Part shown: positions 36,486 through 44,560 of the stretch, one piece after another | Numbering within the stretch: the first letter of the stretch is position 1 | Layout: each line of letters opens with the position of its first letter | From: Planctomycetota bacterium | GTDB taxonomy: Bacteria > Planctomycetota > Planctomycetia > Planctomycetales > Planctomycetaceae | Assembly: GCA_003388505.1 (NCBI GenBank) | Contig: QQVO01000019.1 | Location: 100,010-164,009, forward strand | Length of the DNA stretch: 64,000 nucleotides | Reading direction: 5' to 3' | Program-made: the position numbers and the translations under genes | The notes under the pieces: model-generated | What the model saw: the letters and a program-made list of their open reading frames with translations, nothing else | Told to the model about the DNA's origin: nothing | Database searches by the model: none

Positions 36486-39400
36486 ATGCACCTCTGCCGA
36501 ACAGCGTTGCTCGTTTTCGTCGGTTCGATCGTCTCGGCGCCCCTCATGGCCCAGGACGACGACCTGGCGTACGGTCTTCTGCGGGAAGCAGGGAGCGAAC
36601 AGAGCCCCATCGGCGTCGATGAAGACCTGTCGTTTGTCTGGGACGCGCGGGACGGGGGGGAGCCGCAGCAGATTCGGTGGCGCGGCGAGTTGCTGATCCG
36701 GAACGCAACCGCTTACACGTTTCACGTTTTCCTCCAGGGGGAAGCTGAGGTCCGTCTCGACGGGGCGGTCGTTGTCAGCGGCGCTGCGGGCGAACCGCAG
36801 TGGGTCAGCGGCGATCCAATCTCACTCGACTTCGGATTTCGTCCGATCGAGGTGACGTATCGTCTCCCGGCGGTCGGAGGACGGCTGCACGTGTTCTGGT
36901 CGTCCGACCGCTTCCCGCTGGAACCGCTGCCGCCGCACCTGTTGTTTCGCGCGGAGGAAGATGTCGCCCCGGAGACCGACGAGCGGTTGGACGCCGTCGC
37001 ACGCGGTCGCGCCCTGTTCGACGCGTCCCGTTGCGATCGCTGTCATCGGGATTCGGAACAGCCGTTGAGTCTGCCGGGACCGGCGCTCACGCATCTCGCC
37101 ACCGGCCTGAATGCGAACTGGTTGCGGGACAAGTTGCTGCACCAGCACGCCGAGGCGGAGACGTCTCGCATGCCGGCGTTCGGGCTGAACGAGGCGGATG
37201 TTGATGCGTTGGCGGCGTTTCTGATGGACGCGTCGCAGCCTGCGGAGTTGCCGGAGGTGCCTGCGATCGACGTCGACCCGAAAAACCCCCCTCCGGAGGG
37301 GGATCTGCTGCTGAATTCGGTCGGTTGCCTGGCGTGTCACCGGGTGGGCGAACTGGGCGATCCGGGGCTGTACGGCGGCGGCGACCTGTCGCGGATCGGC
37401 AGTCGCCGTACGCGCGAATGGATCTACTCCAAGTTGACCGACTCAAATCGGCTGAATCCCCAGGCGCGCATGCCCGAAGCGAAGCTGACCGAAGTCGAGC
37501 GAGTCCAACTGGCGGAGACCCTCAGCGGATTCCGTGCGGATGATGATCAGCCGTTTGTTGATCCTGCACCGGCGGATTCTGCGCTGATTGAGCGAGGCCG
37601 TGCGCTGTTTGCCGCCGCGCGCTGTGCGGCGTGTCACGACTTGCCTGGTCAGACGGTGGACCTGACCGGTGTGCCGTCACTGGCGTCGATCAGCACGACG
37701 AATGACGTCGAGTGGTCGAAGAGCTGCCTGGCGAAGACACCCGATCGTGAGCGGCTGCGGCCGAGTTATCCCCACGTCGATCGCGAGGCGCTGCGGGCCG
37801 CTCTCGGCGCCGGTCAAGCCGCGGCCTTTGCGCGGGAGGATGAGTACCGGCTCGGTCGCCTGATTCTTCGGCGCAAAAACTGTCTGTCGTGTCACGAACG
37901 GGGACGCGGAACCGGCATCGTGGCGACGGCAGGGCGCGTGGCGAGGACCGATCCGCGATTGGCGGGTCAGAGCCAGGCGTTGATTCCCCCGAACCTGACT
38001 GCGGCGGGCGACAAACTGCTCGATGCTGCGCTGGCCGAGGCGATCACCGGCCAGTCGAAGTCTCGCAGGATGCCCTGGCTCCGCGTGCGAATGCCGCGTT
38101 ACGAACATGCTCCCGAGGAGCAACAGGCGCTGCTGAGCTACTTGATTGGCCACGACCGGATTCCGAACGCCGCGCCGCAGACGCTGGGCGTCGACGCGGA
38201 TGCCGAACCCGACGCGCAGACCCTGCTGACGGCCCGCGCGCTGGTGGGCGCCGGTGGGTTCAGTTGCATCGCCTGCCACGAGTTCGGCGACTATGTGCCG
38301 CCGAACGTCGCGATTGCGACGCACGGCTCGGATCTGCTCGGCCTCAAGTCGCGAATGCGGCCCGAGTTCTTCCTCCGCTGGACCCGTTCCCCGCTGCGCA
38401 TCGTCCCCGGCATGGAGATGCCGTCCTATGAGCGACCGGTGCCGGGGATTCTCGACGGGGACGTCGATACGCAGCTTGCCGCATTATGGCACGCGTTGAA
38501 TGATCCCGAGTTTACCGTGCCGACGAATCCGACGGCCGTGGAACAATTGCTTGTCGTTCCTGAAGGGACGCCGCCCCGAATCGTGCGGGATGTGTTCACC
38601 GTCTCTCCGGCGAACGGCGGAGGGTATGTGCCGCGGGCGCTGGGGATCGGTTTCGACAACGGGCACAGCCTGCTGTTCGATCTCGATCGGGCGACCGTGC
38701 GCGACTGGGCGATCGGCGAGTTCGCCCGACAGAGGACTCAGGGAAAAAGCTGGTTCTGGGACTTGGCGGGCGTCACGGTGACGGAGGGTTTCGATGAGGC
38801 GCCGGGCTTCGTGCTGCTGCATGATCAGGACGAGAAGTGGGTGCCGCTCGACGCGTTCGACGACGGTCGCGCTGCGCATCTGAAGGAATACCGTGTAACG
38901 AAGCGCGACGAGCGAGACGTCGTCTTGGTGCGGTACGACGTTGCCGTGCAGATCGATGGCGAAACGCACACGATTCGCGTCACGGATGAATTCTGCGCGA
39001 TGCCATCGGAAGAGTCCGGAGTGACCGGGGTGCTCCGCAGCATCACCGCTGAAAATGTTCCGGAGGGGCGCAGGCTCGCCGTGTTACGTCCCGCTGTGGA
39101 CCCGGGAGAGTTTCGTGTTTTCGCCGGACCGCGACCGGTTGACACGGCGCCCGTTTGGCAAGCGGTCGCAGAAGGGAAGCTGGCGGGGCCGTTTGTCCGC
39201 TCAGAGGACGGAGTACAACGACGAACAATCGTTTACGACAGCGCCGTGAGCCAACCGGTGCGGGAGTCGCCGCCGATCGATGTTGTGCCGACGAGTGACA
39301 CGCCGATCACGACCGCCGCCGGGTTCGACGGCGCACGGCTCAAGCTTCCGGCTGCGATTATGCCGACGGCGTTCGCCTGGACGGATGACGGCACGCTGGT

Positions 39401-40673
39401 GTTCACGTCGCTGAAAGGGCACGTCTACAGCGCTCATGACTCGGACGGCGACGGAATCGAGGATTCATTGACGGTCGTCGAGGAAGGACTCGCCGCCCCC
39501 TTCGGAGTGCTGCCGGACGGCGAGGATCTGCTGGTGCTGCACAAGCCGGAACTGCTGCGGCTGCGGGACACCGACGGGGACGGGCGGACGGACGAGCGGA
39601 TCGTCGCCGCCGACGGCTGGGGCTATACGCACGACTACCACGACTGGTCGACCGGACCGTTGCGCGATGCGGACGGCAATCTCTACATCGCGACCAGCAG
39701 CGACTACACGCACAAGACCGAGGATGCGCCGGGCCGGTGGCGCGGCAAGGTCTTGCGGGTGTCGACCAGCGGGACAATCGAGCCGATCGCCCACGAGTTG
39801 CGTTATCCAATCGGGTTCGCCCTCGATCACAAGGGCCGCATCTTCGCCAGCGACCAGCAGGGCGTGGCCAACACGTTTAATGAGATCAACCACATTCAGC
39901 CCGGCGGCCGGTACGGCGTGAAATCACGCGGAGATCCAACGGAGGGAACGGAAGAGAATCGCGCCGCCGTGCAACTGCCGCATCCCTGGACGCGGAGCGT
40001 CAACGGAATCTTCTTCATCCCGCAGTTGCCGAACGACCATCCGCTGAGCGATTTCGCCGGTCACGGCATCGGCTGCGAATACAACGGACGATTCCTGATC
40101 CGGTTCTCGCTGGACGATGTCGACGGCGAATTGCAGGGCGCCGCCTATGAGTTGACCGAGACGACCTGGGAATCAGACGAATCAACGTTCCTGGGGCCGA
40201 TCTGCGGAGCCGTGAGTCCCGAGGGAGACCTGTACATCGGGTCGATCTTCGACAGCGGCTGGCTCGGAGGTCGGAACACCGGCGAGATCGTGAGATTGCG
40301 GCCGAACGGGGAGCCGCTCCCGAACGGCATGCGGGAGGTTCGCGCCGTTCCCGGCGGCTTCGAGATTGAATTTCTCAGGCCGGTCGACGCGGCTTCGGCC
40401 GCCGAGCCTGCAAACTACGAAATCTCCGGCTACACCCGGGTGTGGCAGGGCTCGTATGCGACGCCCGACTCCGGCCGGTACGCGGCGGAAGTGTCGCAGG
40501 CCGTCGTCTCTGATGACGCGACGCGGGTCAGACTGACGGTGGACGACCTCCGCGCATCGTTTGTCTACGACATTGTGTGCGGAGTCAGCGACTCCAGCGG
40601 CGAGCGGCTCAAACCGGACACGGCCTACTACACCATGAACCAGGTTCCCGAGGTGCGGCAGGTTACACGTTGA
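36486..40673 (+). CDS. Pentahaem CXXCH protein fused to a PQQ-dehydrogenase-like propeller
   Basis: About 1395 residues with a signal peptide (ALLVFVGSIVSAPLMAQ). Five haem-binding motifs are visible: CDRCH (37032), CLACH (37326), CAACH (37623), CLSCH (37881) and CIACH (38265), each followed by a downstream Met region typical of small cytochrome c domains. Residues near 700-960 are a beta-rich, LamG/PA14-like region (RALGIGFDNGHSLLFDLD). A C-terminal propeller of the planctomycete membrane-bound dehydrogenase type has calcium-loop motifs DSDGDGIED and DTDGDGRTD, and GWGYTHDYHDWSTG. Inferred role: periplasmic oxidation of sugars or alcohols with electron transfer through the haems. ATG 36486 is preferred. 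Its 3' end overlaps the convergent ychF by 11 bp. Confidence 0.88.
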   Translation: MHLCRTALLVFVGSIVSAPLMAQDDDLAYGLLREAGSEQSPIGVDEDLSFVWDARDGGEPQQIRWRGELLIRNATAYTFHVFLQGEAEVRLDGAVVVSGAAGEPQWVSGDPISLDFGFRPIEVTYRLPAVGGRLHVFWSSDRFPLEPLPPHLLFRAEEDVAPETDERLDAVARGRALFDASRCDRCHRDSEQPLSLPGPALTHLATGLNANWLRDKLLHQHAEAETSRMPAFGLNEADVDALAAFLMDASQPAELPEVPAIDVDPKNPPPEGDLLLNSVGCLACHRVGELGDPGLYGGGDLSRIGSRRTREWIYSKLTDSNRLNPQARMPEAKLTEVERVQLAETLSGFRADDDQPFVDPAPADSALIERGRALFAAARCAACHDLPGQTVDLTGVPSLASISTTNDVEWSKSCLAKTPDRERLRPSYPHVDREALRAALGAGQAAAFAREDEYRLGRLILRRKNCLSCHERGRGTGIVATAGRVARTDPRLAGQSQALIPPNLTAAGDKLLDAALAEAITGQSKSRRMPWLRVRMPRYEHAPEEQQALLSYLIGHDRIPNAAPQTLGVDADAEPDAQTLLTARALVGAGGFSCIACHEFGDYVPPNVAIATHGSDLLGLKSRMRPEFFLRWTRSPLRIVPGMEMPSYERPVPGILDGDVDTQLAALWHALNDPEFTVPTNPTAVEQLLVVPEGTPPRIVRDVFTVSPANGGGYVPRALGIGFDNGHSLLFDLDRATVRDWAIGEFARQRTQGKSWFWDLAGVTVTEGFDEAPGFVLLHDQDEKWVPLDAFDDGRAAHLKEYRVTKRDERDVVLVRYDVAVQIDGETHTIRVTDEFCAMPSEESGVTGVLRSITAENVPEGRRLAVLRPAVDPGEFRVFAGPRPVDTAPVWQAVAEGKLAGPFVRSEDGVQRRTIVYDSAVSQPVRESPPIDVVPTSDTPITTAAGFDGARLKLPAAIMPTAFAWTDDGTLVFTSLKGHVYSAHDSDGDGIEDSLTVVEEGLAAPFGVLPDGEDLLVLHKPELLRLRDTDGDGRTDERIVAADGWGYTHDYHDWSTGPLRDADGNLYIATSSDYTHKTEDAPGRWRGKVLRVSTSGTIEPIAHELRYPIGFALDHKGRIFASDQQGVANTFNEINHIQPGGRYGVKSRGDPTEGTEENRAAVQLPHPWTRSVNGIFFIPQLPNDHPLSDFAGHGIGCEYNGRFLIRFSLDDVDGELQGAAYELTETTWESDESTFLGPICGAVSPEGDLYIGSIFDSGWLGGRNTGEIVRLRPNGEPLPNGMREVRAVPGGFEIEFLRPVDAASAAEPANYEISGYTRVWQGSYATPDSGRYAAEVSQAVVSDDATRVRLTVDDLRASFVYDIVCGVSDSSGERLKPDTAYYTMNQVPEVRQVTR

Positions 40674-41694
40674 ATCGGATGACGATTTCGTCGCCGTCCT
40701 GCACGATGTAGTCCTTCCCTTCGGTGCGGTGGAGGCCGGCGGCTTTGACTTCTTTTTCCGACCCGAGGCGGAGCAGGTCGGCGGTCGACATCACTTCCGC
40801 CCGAATGAAGCCGCGGGCGAGATCGGAGTGAATGGCGCCGGCCGCTTCCACGGCGTCGGAACCGCGACGCAGAAGCCAGGCGTGAACCTCTTTTTCATCG
40901 CAGGTGTAGAAGGTGATGTAGTCGGTGAGTTGAAAAATCGCCTGGATGACTCTCGCGCGGGATGATTCGCCGAGTCCCATCTCTTCGGCGAAAATGGCCC
41001 GTTCGTCTTCGGGAAGCTGGTTCACTTCGAGTTCGAGGCCGAAAGGGCCGGCCACGACGGGGCAGCCGAGTGCTTCGATCCGGCCGATCACGTCAGCGTC
41101 GATCGTGGAGTCGGCCGTATTCAGCAGCACGAGTTGCCGCTTGCGCGAGAGGAGCGAAAACGAGCGGGTCGCCTTCTCCTGGGCATCATCGAACTCCATG
41201 TCGTGCAGCGTGCTTCCTTCCTCCAGCCGGGCGGCGATGGGCAGCAGGGCGTCCAGTTCCTGCTGCAGTTCGGCCCGGTTGGGAACCGGCTTGGTGACGT
41301 CTTTCTTCAGCCGTTCGATGCGATTGGTGACGACCTGCAGATCGGCCAGCACGAGGTCGGTCAGGAAATCTTCAACCTCGCCGACGGCGTTCCCGCCGAG
41401 GAATCCGCCAACCACCTGTGCGAGTGCGGTCGCCTCGCGAATGACGCCCAGCCGCTGCGCGTTGCCGGCCTGTTCGCCGCGTGAGATGCCGGGGGTATCG
41501 AGCAGTTCAATCTTCGCCGGCGTCTCCTTCTTCGGCGCGTACATTTCGACCAGCCGGTCGAAACGTTCGTCCGGAACGACGGTGACTCCGACCTGCCCGG
41601 TGTGGTGCTTCGACGGGTCGGGCTTTACTCCGGTGAGGAGTTCAAAGACCGTGCTCTTTCCGGTTCCCTGGTACCCGACAATTCCGATGCGCAT
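40663..41694 (-). CDS. ychF: YchF/OLA1-family GTPase/ATPase, divergent form
   Basis: 343 residues. The P-loop reads GIVGYQGTGKSTVFELLTG where typical YchF has GLPNVGKSTLFNALT. Switch region LLDTPGISRGEQAGNAQRLGVIREATALAQVVGGFL matches the family pattern (KGEGLGNxFL-IRE). The base-specificity motif, normally NVxE, reads LLNTADS. The C-terminal TGS domain is HAWLLRRGSDAVEAAGAIHSDLARGFIRAEV...YIVQDGDEIVIRF, as in the family. YchF binds ATP and ribosomes and affects translation under stress. The changes in both nucleotide motifs suggest a lineage-specific paralogue, so a canonical copy may exist elsewhere. Convergent overlap of 11 bp with the pentahaem gene. Confidence 0.85.
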   Translation of the reverse strand: MRIGIVGYQGTGKSTVFELLTGVKPDPSKHHTGQVGVTVVPDERFDRLVEMYAPKKETPAKIELLDTPGISRGEQAGNAQRLGVIREATALAQVVGGFLGGNAVGEVEDFLTDLVLADLQVVTNRIERLKKDVTKPVPNRAELQQELDALLPIAARLEEGSTLHDMEFDDAQEKATRSFSLLSRKRQLVLLNTADSTIDADVIGRIEALGCPVVAGPFGLELEVNQLPEDERAIFAEEMGLGESSRARVIQAIFQLTDYITFYTCDEKEVHAWLLRRGSDAVEAAGAIHSDLARGFIRAEVMSTADLLRLGSEKEVKAAGLHRTEGKDYIVQDGDEIVIRFNV

Positions 41695-41813
41695 GGTGTT
41701 TCATTCCGTCCGCCGATCGAGACACGGGGTGTCTCAGCCGCGTGCCGTCCACTTCGGGCCGGATTGTGGCCGAGTCCCCGGCAGGCTGCAACCGGGGAAC
41801 TGCCGGTTCCCGG

Positions 41814-41842
41814 TAGTCACGGCATCGGTCGCGTCGTAGAAT
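41814..41842 (+). promoter_or_regulatory. Possible promoter of the toxin-antitoxin module
   Basis: TAGTCA (41814-41819), a 17-bp spacer and TAGAAT (41837-41842), 22 bases before the antitoxin ATG. GAGGAG supplies the ribosome-binding site. TAGAAT also occurs upstream of the glutathione peroxidase (20838) and YCF48 (21754) genes. Confidence 0.35.
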
Positions 41843-41864
41843 ACGAAGGTGTGAGGAGCTCATC

Positions 41865-42101
41865 ATGGGTCTTTCTACTGACCAGTTAGCCGCTGTCCGT
41901 GACGGGAAGCCTGTCCGGATCCGCGAGGACGACGTCGAGTGCGTCGTCGTCCGCGCCGACCTGTTTGACCGAGTGCGTGCGAGCCTGGATGTCGACGCGG
42001 AGGAGCGCGTTGCCGATGCCTATCCGCTGGTCAACGACGCGCTGGTTGAAGACGATGCCCAGGATCCGCTGCTCGAAAGCTACCAGGCGTACCGTCGATG
42101 A
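41865..42101 (+). CDS. Antitoxin-like small protein upstream of MazF/PemK remnant
   Basis: 78 residues: LSTDQLAAVRDGKPVRIREDDVECVVVRADLFDRVRASLD, then an acidic tail DALVEDDAQDPLLESYQAY. The layout (small acidic protein, GAGGAG ribosome-binding site, ATGA overlap with a MazF-type start) is that of a type II antitoxin. No HTH or AbrB fold is evident, so the family is not certain; it resembles small antitoxins paired with PemK-like toxins in planctomycetes. With the toxin truncated it may now be a relic or act in trans. Confidence 0.65.
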   Translation: MGLSTDQLAAVRDGKPVRIREDDVECVVVRADLFDRVRASLDVDAEERVADAYPLVNDALVEDDAQDPLLESYQAYRR

Positions 42102-42268
42102 ATCGGTGCGGAGATGTCATCCTCGTTGACTTCCCATTCTCGGACGGCAGTGGTTCGAAGGTGCGGCCGGCGCTCCGTAGCGCACGCTGCCAGCGTGCGT
42201 CGCGCCTCAGAACACAATCGGTGATGGCCCCTCCGGCAGCCAGCCCGTTACGTCACCGTCCCTCTTGA
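42098..42268 (+). pseudogene. MazF/PemK-type toxin fragment truncated by REP2
   Basis: The frame starts at an ATG overlapping the antitoxin stop (ATGA). The first 26 codons read MNRCGDVILVDFPFSDGSG, then SKVRPAL, the canonical MazF/PemK N-terminus (GDVVLVDFPFSD...KxRPAL). From codon 27 (42176) the DNA becomes the REP2 palindrome beside RAYT2 and the similarity ends; the frame then stops at 42268. The rest of the RNase domain was not found beyond the transposase. The toxin is therefore inactivated. Confidence 0.75.
42176..42201 (+). repeat. REP2 palindrome at the toxin break point
   Basis: CGTAGC followed by GCACGCTGCCAGCGTGCGTC: arms GCACGCTG and CAGCGTGC. It is the boundary of MazF similarity and lies 5 bases beyond the 3' end of RAYT2. 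Confidence 0.85.
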
Positions 42269-42938
42269 AGCGTTCGCCGCACGACGAGAACTTCCAATCC
42301 TGCGGTTCCCGGACGAGTCCCGCCTTTACTGGATTTCCGCGAATGTAGAGCACGATGCGTTCGAGTTCCTCTTCGTCGCGCACCCAATGATCGTACGACT
42401 CACGCTGCCAGAACGGCCCTGTTCGCGCCAGCACGCGATTGGCGTGAGTGGCCGTGTAACTCTTGAGGCTGTGCATGATTCGCGATAGCGGACTGGCGTG
42501 GTCGGCAACCTCTCCGACCGCGAACTCCTCGTCCGGGACCATCGGACTTCCAGCCGGAAGAATCAGCAAGTGGACGTGGTTGGGCATGATGCAGTAGGCA
42601 AGCAGCTGATACAGCCGTCCGTCGTGGTGACCAAGGTTGTCACGCACGATCTTGCCAACCCGCGGGTCCGCGAGCCATTCGCGATCGCGATGTTGGTCCA
42701 GGTACTCGTCATAGGCTGAGAACAGTTGTTTGTGAATTCTCAATCGCTCGATACATCGAGATTCGCCGCGACTCAATCGCGACAGCAAGAGCTTGCGGCG
42801 ATGTTGAAGTTCTTCAACGACAGTGCGGGGAAGTGATCCGGCCAGCCGATACGTCACGAAGCGTGCGGCACCTGGGACATACCAGTGCGGCAGGTTCCGG
42901 CGGGTGACGAGTTCTTGTTTTCGTCGGTGACTGGCCAT
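42207..42938 (-). CDS. REP-associated tyrosine transposase (RAYT2, Y1_Tnp superfamily)
   Basis: About 243 residues, a larger RAYT type than RAYT1. The HUH motif is in YCIMPNHVHLLILP. The catalytic Tyr candidate is in MHSLKSYTATHANRVL. TGPFWQRESYDHWVRDEEELERIVLYIRGNPVKAGLV is the typical C-terminal block. The N-terminus RRNLPHWYVPGAARFVTYRLAGSLP matches the group with inserted helices (LLLSRLSRGES...). The start at 42938 (MASHRRKQEL) is a judgement; the ORF is open 20 codons further. REP2 copies flank it (42176-42201 and 43001-43026, plus inverted 43142-43165), and it has landed in a toxin gene. Confidence 0.87.
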   Translation of the reverse strand: MASHRRKQELVTRRNLPHWYVPGAARFVTYRLAGSLPRTVVEELQHRRKLLLSRLSRGESRCIERLRIHKQLFSAYDEYLDQHRDREWLADPRVGKIVRDNLGHHDGRLYQLLAYCIMPNHVHLLILPAGSPMVPDEEFAVGEVADHASPLSRIMHSLKSYTATHANRVLARTGPFWQRESYDHWVRDEEELERIVLYIRGNPVKAGLVREPQDWKFSSCGERFKRDGDVTGWLPEGPSPIVF

Positions 42939-43000
42939 CACGGTGAATCTTGATTTGGTCAAGGTCGGGCGACATTCGCTTCGCAAGGCGCGCCGCACCC

Positions 43001-43165
43001 CGTAGCGCAGGCTGCCAGCGTGCGCCTCGCCTCGTTCACCAAACGAGTGAAGTAAGGTCCAGCACCGTACCTATCATATCGCGATCCTCAGCAGCTTGTG
43101 CGACGTGCCATGAGGGTACCAGATCGTGTGGCTCGTGAGCTGCGCACGCAGGCTGCGTGCGCTAC
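43001..43165. repeat. REP2 palindromes upstream of RAYT2
   Basis: One copy at 43001-43026 (CGTAGCGCAGGCTGCCAGCG then TGCGCC) in the same orientation as 42176-42201, and an inverted one at 43142-43165 (GCGCACGCAGGCTGCGTGCG then CTAC). The DNA between them has no recognisable gene. Confidence 0.8.
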
Positions 43166-44499
43166 GTTGCTGCGCGCCGCGCAAAAATCCACCGAAACAG
43201 CCCGTCCACGCCGAACCAGGAGCCGGTCGGCAGCATGGCGATCGCCAGCAGGGCGATCGCCTCGATGAGGTTCTTGTTGATGATGTAGCTGTGTTCCGGA
43301 CCGAGGACTTCTTCAGGATAGATCACACCGGGCCAGGGGGGGACGGGGAGGTAGAACATGATCAGCATGACCGCGCCGCCCAACGCCGCCAGCCGTGAGA
43401 TGAAACCGAGCATCAGCAGCCCGCCGAGAATGATCAGCCCCCAGATCGTGGCCTGGTTGACCCGCCAGAGTTGGTCCCGCTCCACCGGAAGCGGACCGCG
43501 CGCGAACTGTTCCGGACTCAACAGTTCGCGCGCCTCTTGCTTCAGTTCCGCATCGAGAGCCCTCACCGGTCCCACCAGTTCGGAGCGGAGGGAGGCGATC
43601 CGCCGTGCAATGCGGCTGAGATGCTCGTGCTGGTACTCGACCCGCGCGGACTTCAGTCCCGCTTCGTATTCGTCCAGCAGATTGCGATAGATTTGAATCT
43701 CGCCGTAGCGCGTCGTGATGGCTTCTGCGGCCTGTTCTTCGGTCAGTTGCGGCCGCATTTCCGGGCGATAGCCCCGGTCGGTGAGCACGGCGACGGCCCC
43801 CACGCGGTCCGGATTGCCCCGCAACAAGGCGGCCAGTCGCTGCAGATAGCCGAGCCTCGCGGATTGCTGCTCCAGACTTTCAACCGCCTTGTAGAACTCG
43901 AGATCGGCTTCATCCGGAGCAGCGAGACTCCCGTCGTCGTTGCGAACCGGGTTCCCCTCCTCGTCGGCCAGGCCGTACTCTCCGTCGACTTTCACAACCG
44001 GAACTTTGCTCTGGAGTTCGGCGGCTTCGCTCGGCTTGAGCGGCTTGTCGCCGTAAACCCGCAGGCGTTTCGCCTCGGCATCGAATTCAAGCACTCCCAT
44101 GCGGGTGAGGCGGTCGACCAGGTCGGCCGCGGCGTCGGGAATCGCTGCGAGTCCGGTCTCATGGACCCGCTTGCCCTCGAGCAATTCGGTCAATTGTCTC
44201 TGCTGCGTCTCGTCGAGGCCGTAGTGGCTCGCGAAACGCCGCTGCCAATCGGTCCACTCGGCCGACATGTGCTGATAGTCGAGCCAGTTGAGATCATCGG
44301 GATCGCCGACCATGCCGCGGAAGTGATCGCGGAACGGGCCTTGCGCATTCTTGAGATAACCGGCGGCCGACCACGGCCGGGCGGTGTCCTGCGTGTCGAG
44401 CTTCCACAGGCCTTCATAAAGAAACTGCCAGCCGATCGAAATCCGCAGCAGGACCAGGAAGACGATGGCTGCGTACGAAACTCGCTTGAGGTCTTTCAC
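43162..44499 (-). CDS. DoxX-like membrane protein with large inserted soluble domain
   Basis: 445 residues. The first membrane segment (VSYAAIVFLVLLRISIGWQFLYEGLWKL) is the DoxX-type opening. The rest of the four-helix DoxX bundle appears only after residue 340 (ATIWGLIILGGLLMLGFISRLAALGGAVMLIMFYLP...NLIEAIALLAIAMLP). Between them lie about 290 mostly polar residues with helical and coiled-coil character (YGDKPLKPSEAAELQSKVPVVK; QQSARLGYLQRLAALL; IARRIASLRSELVGPVRALDAELKQEARELLSPEQFARG). The topology puts this insert outside the membrane. DoxX relatives include quinone-linked and redox-sensing proteins. It lies upstream of the palindrome cluster and is in line with apbE and the DUF1501 gene. 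Confidence 0.75.
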   Translation of the reverse strand: MKDLKRVSYAAIVFLVLLRISIGWQFLYEGLWKLDTQDTARPWSAAGYLKNAQGPFRDHFRGMVGDPDDLNWLDYQHMSAEWTDWQRRFASHYGLDETQQRQLTELLEGKRVHETGLAAIPDAAADLVDRLTRMGVLEFDAEAKRLRVYGDKPLKPSEAAELQSKVPVVKVDGEYGLADEEGNPVRNDDGSLAAPDEADLEFYKAVESLEQQSARLGYLQRLAALLRGNPDRVGAVAVLTDRGYRPEMRPQLTEEQAAEAITTRYGEIQIYRNLLDEYEAGLKSARVEYQHEHLSRIARRIASLRSELVGPVRALDAELKQEARELLSPEQFARGPLPVERDQLWRVNQATIWGLIILGGLLMLGFISRLAALGGAVMLIMFYLPVPPWPGVIYPEEVLGPEHSYIINKNLIEAIALLAIAMLPTGSWFGVDGLFRWIFARRAAT

Positions 44500-44560
44500 G
44501 GAGGGAGGTCTCTCTCAGGATATCCGAAGCGCGGGAAATGCTCCGGGGCGGGCGATCCAA

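Noticed and set aside
42999..43140. Search for the missing C-terminal part of the MazF/PemK toxin beyond RAYT2
   Set aside because: All three plus-strand frames were read and none shows the toxin's remaining strands; the part seems deleted or elsewhere.
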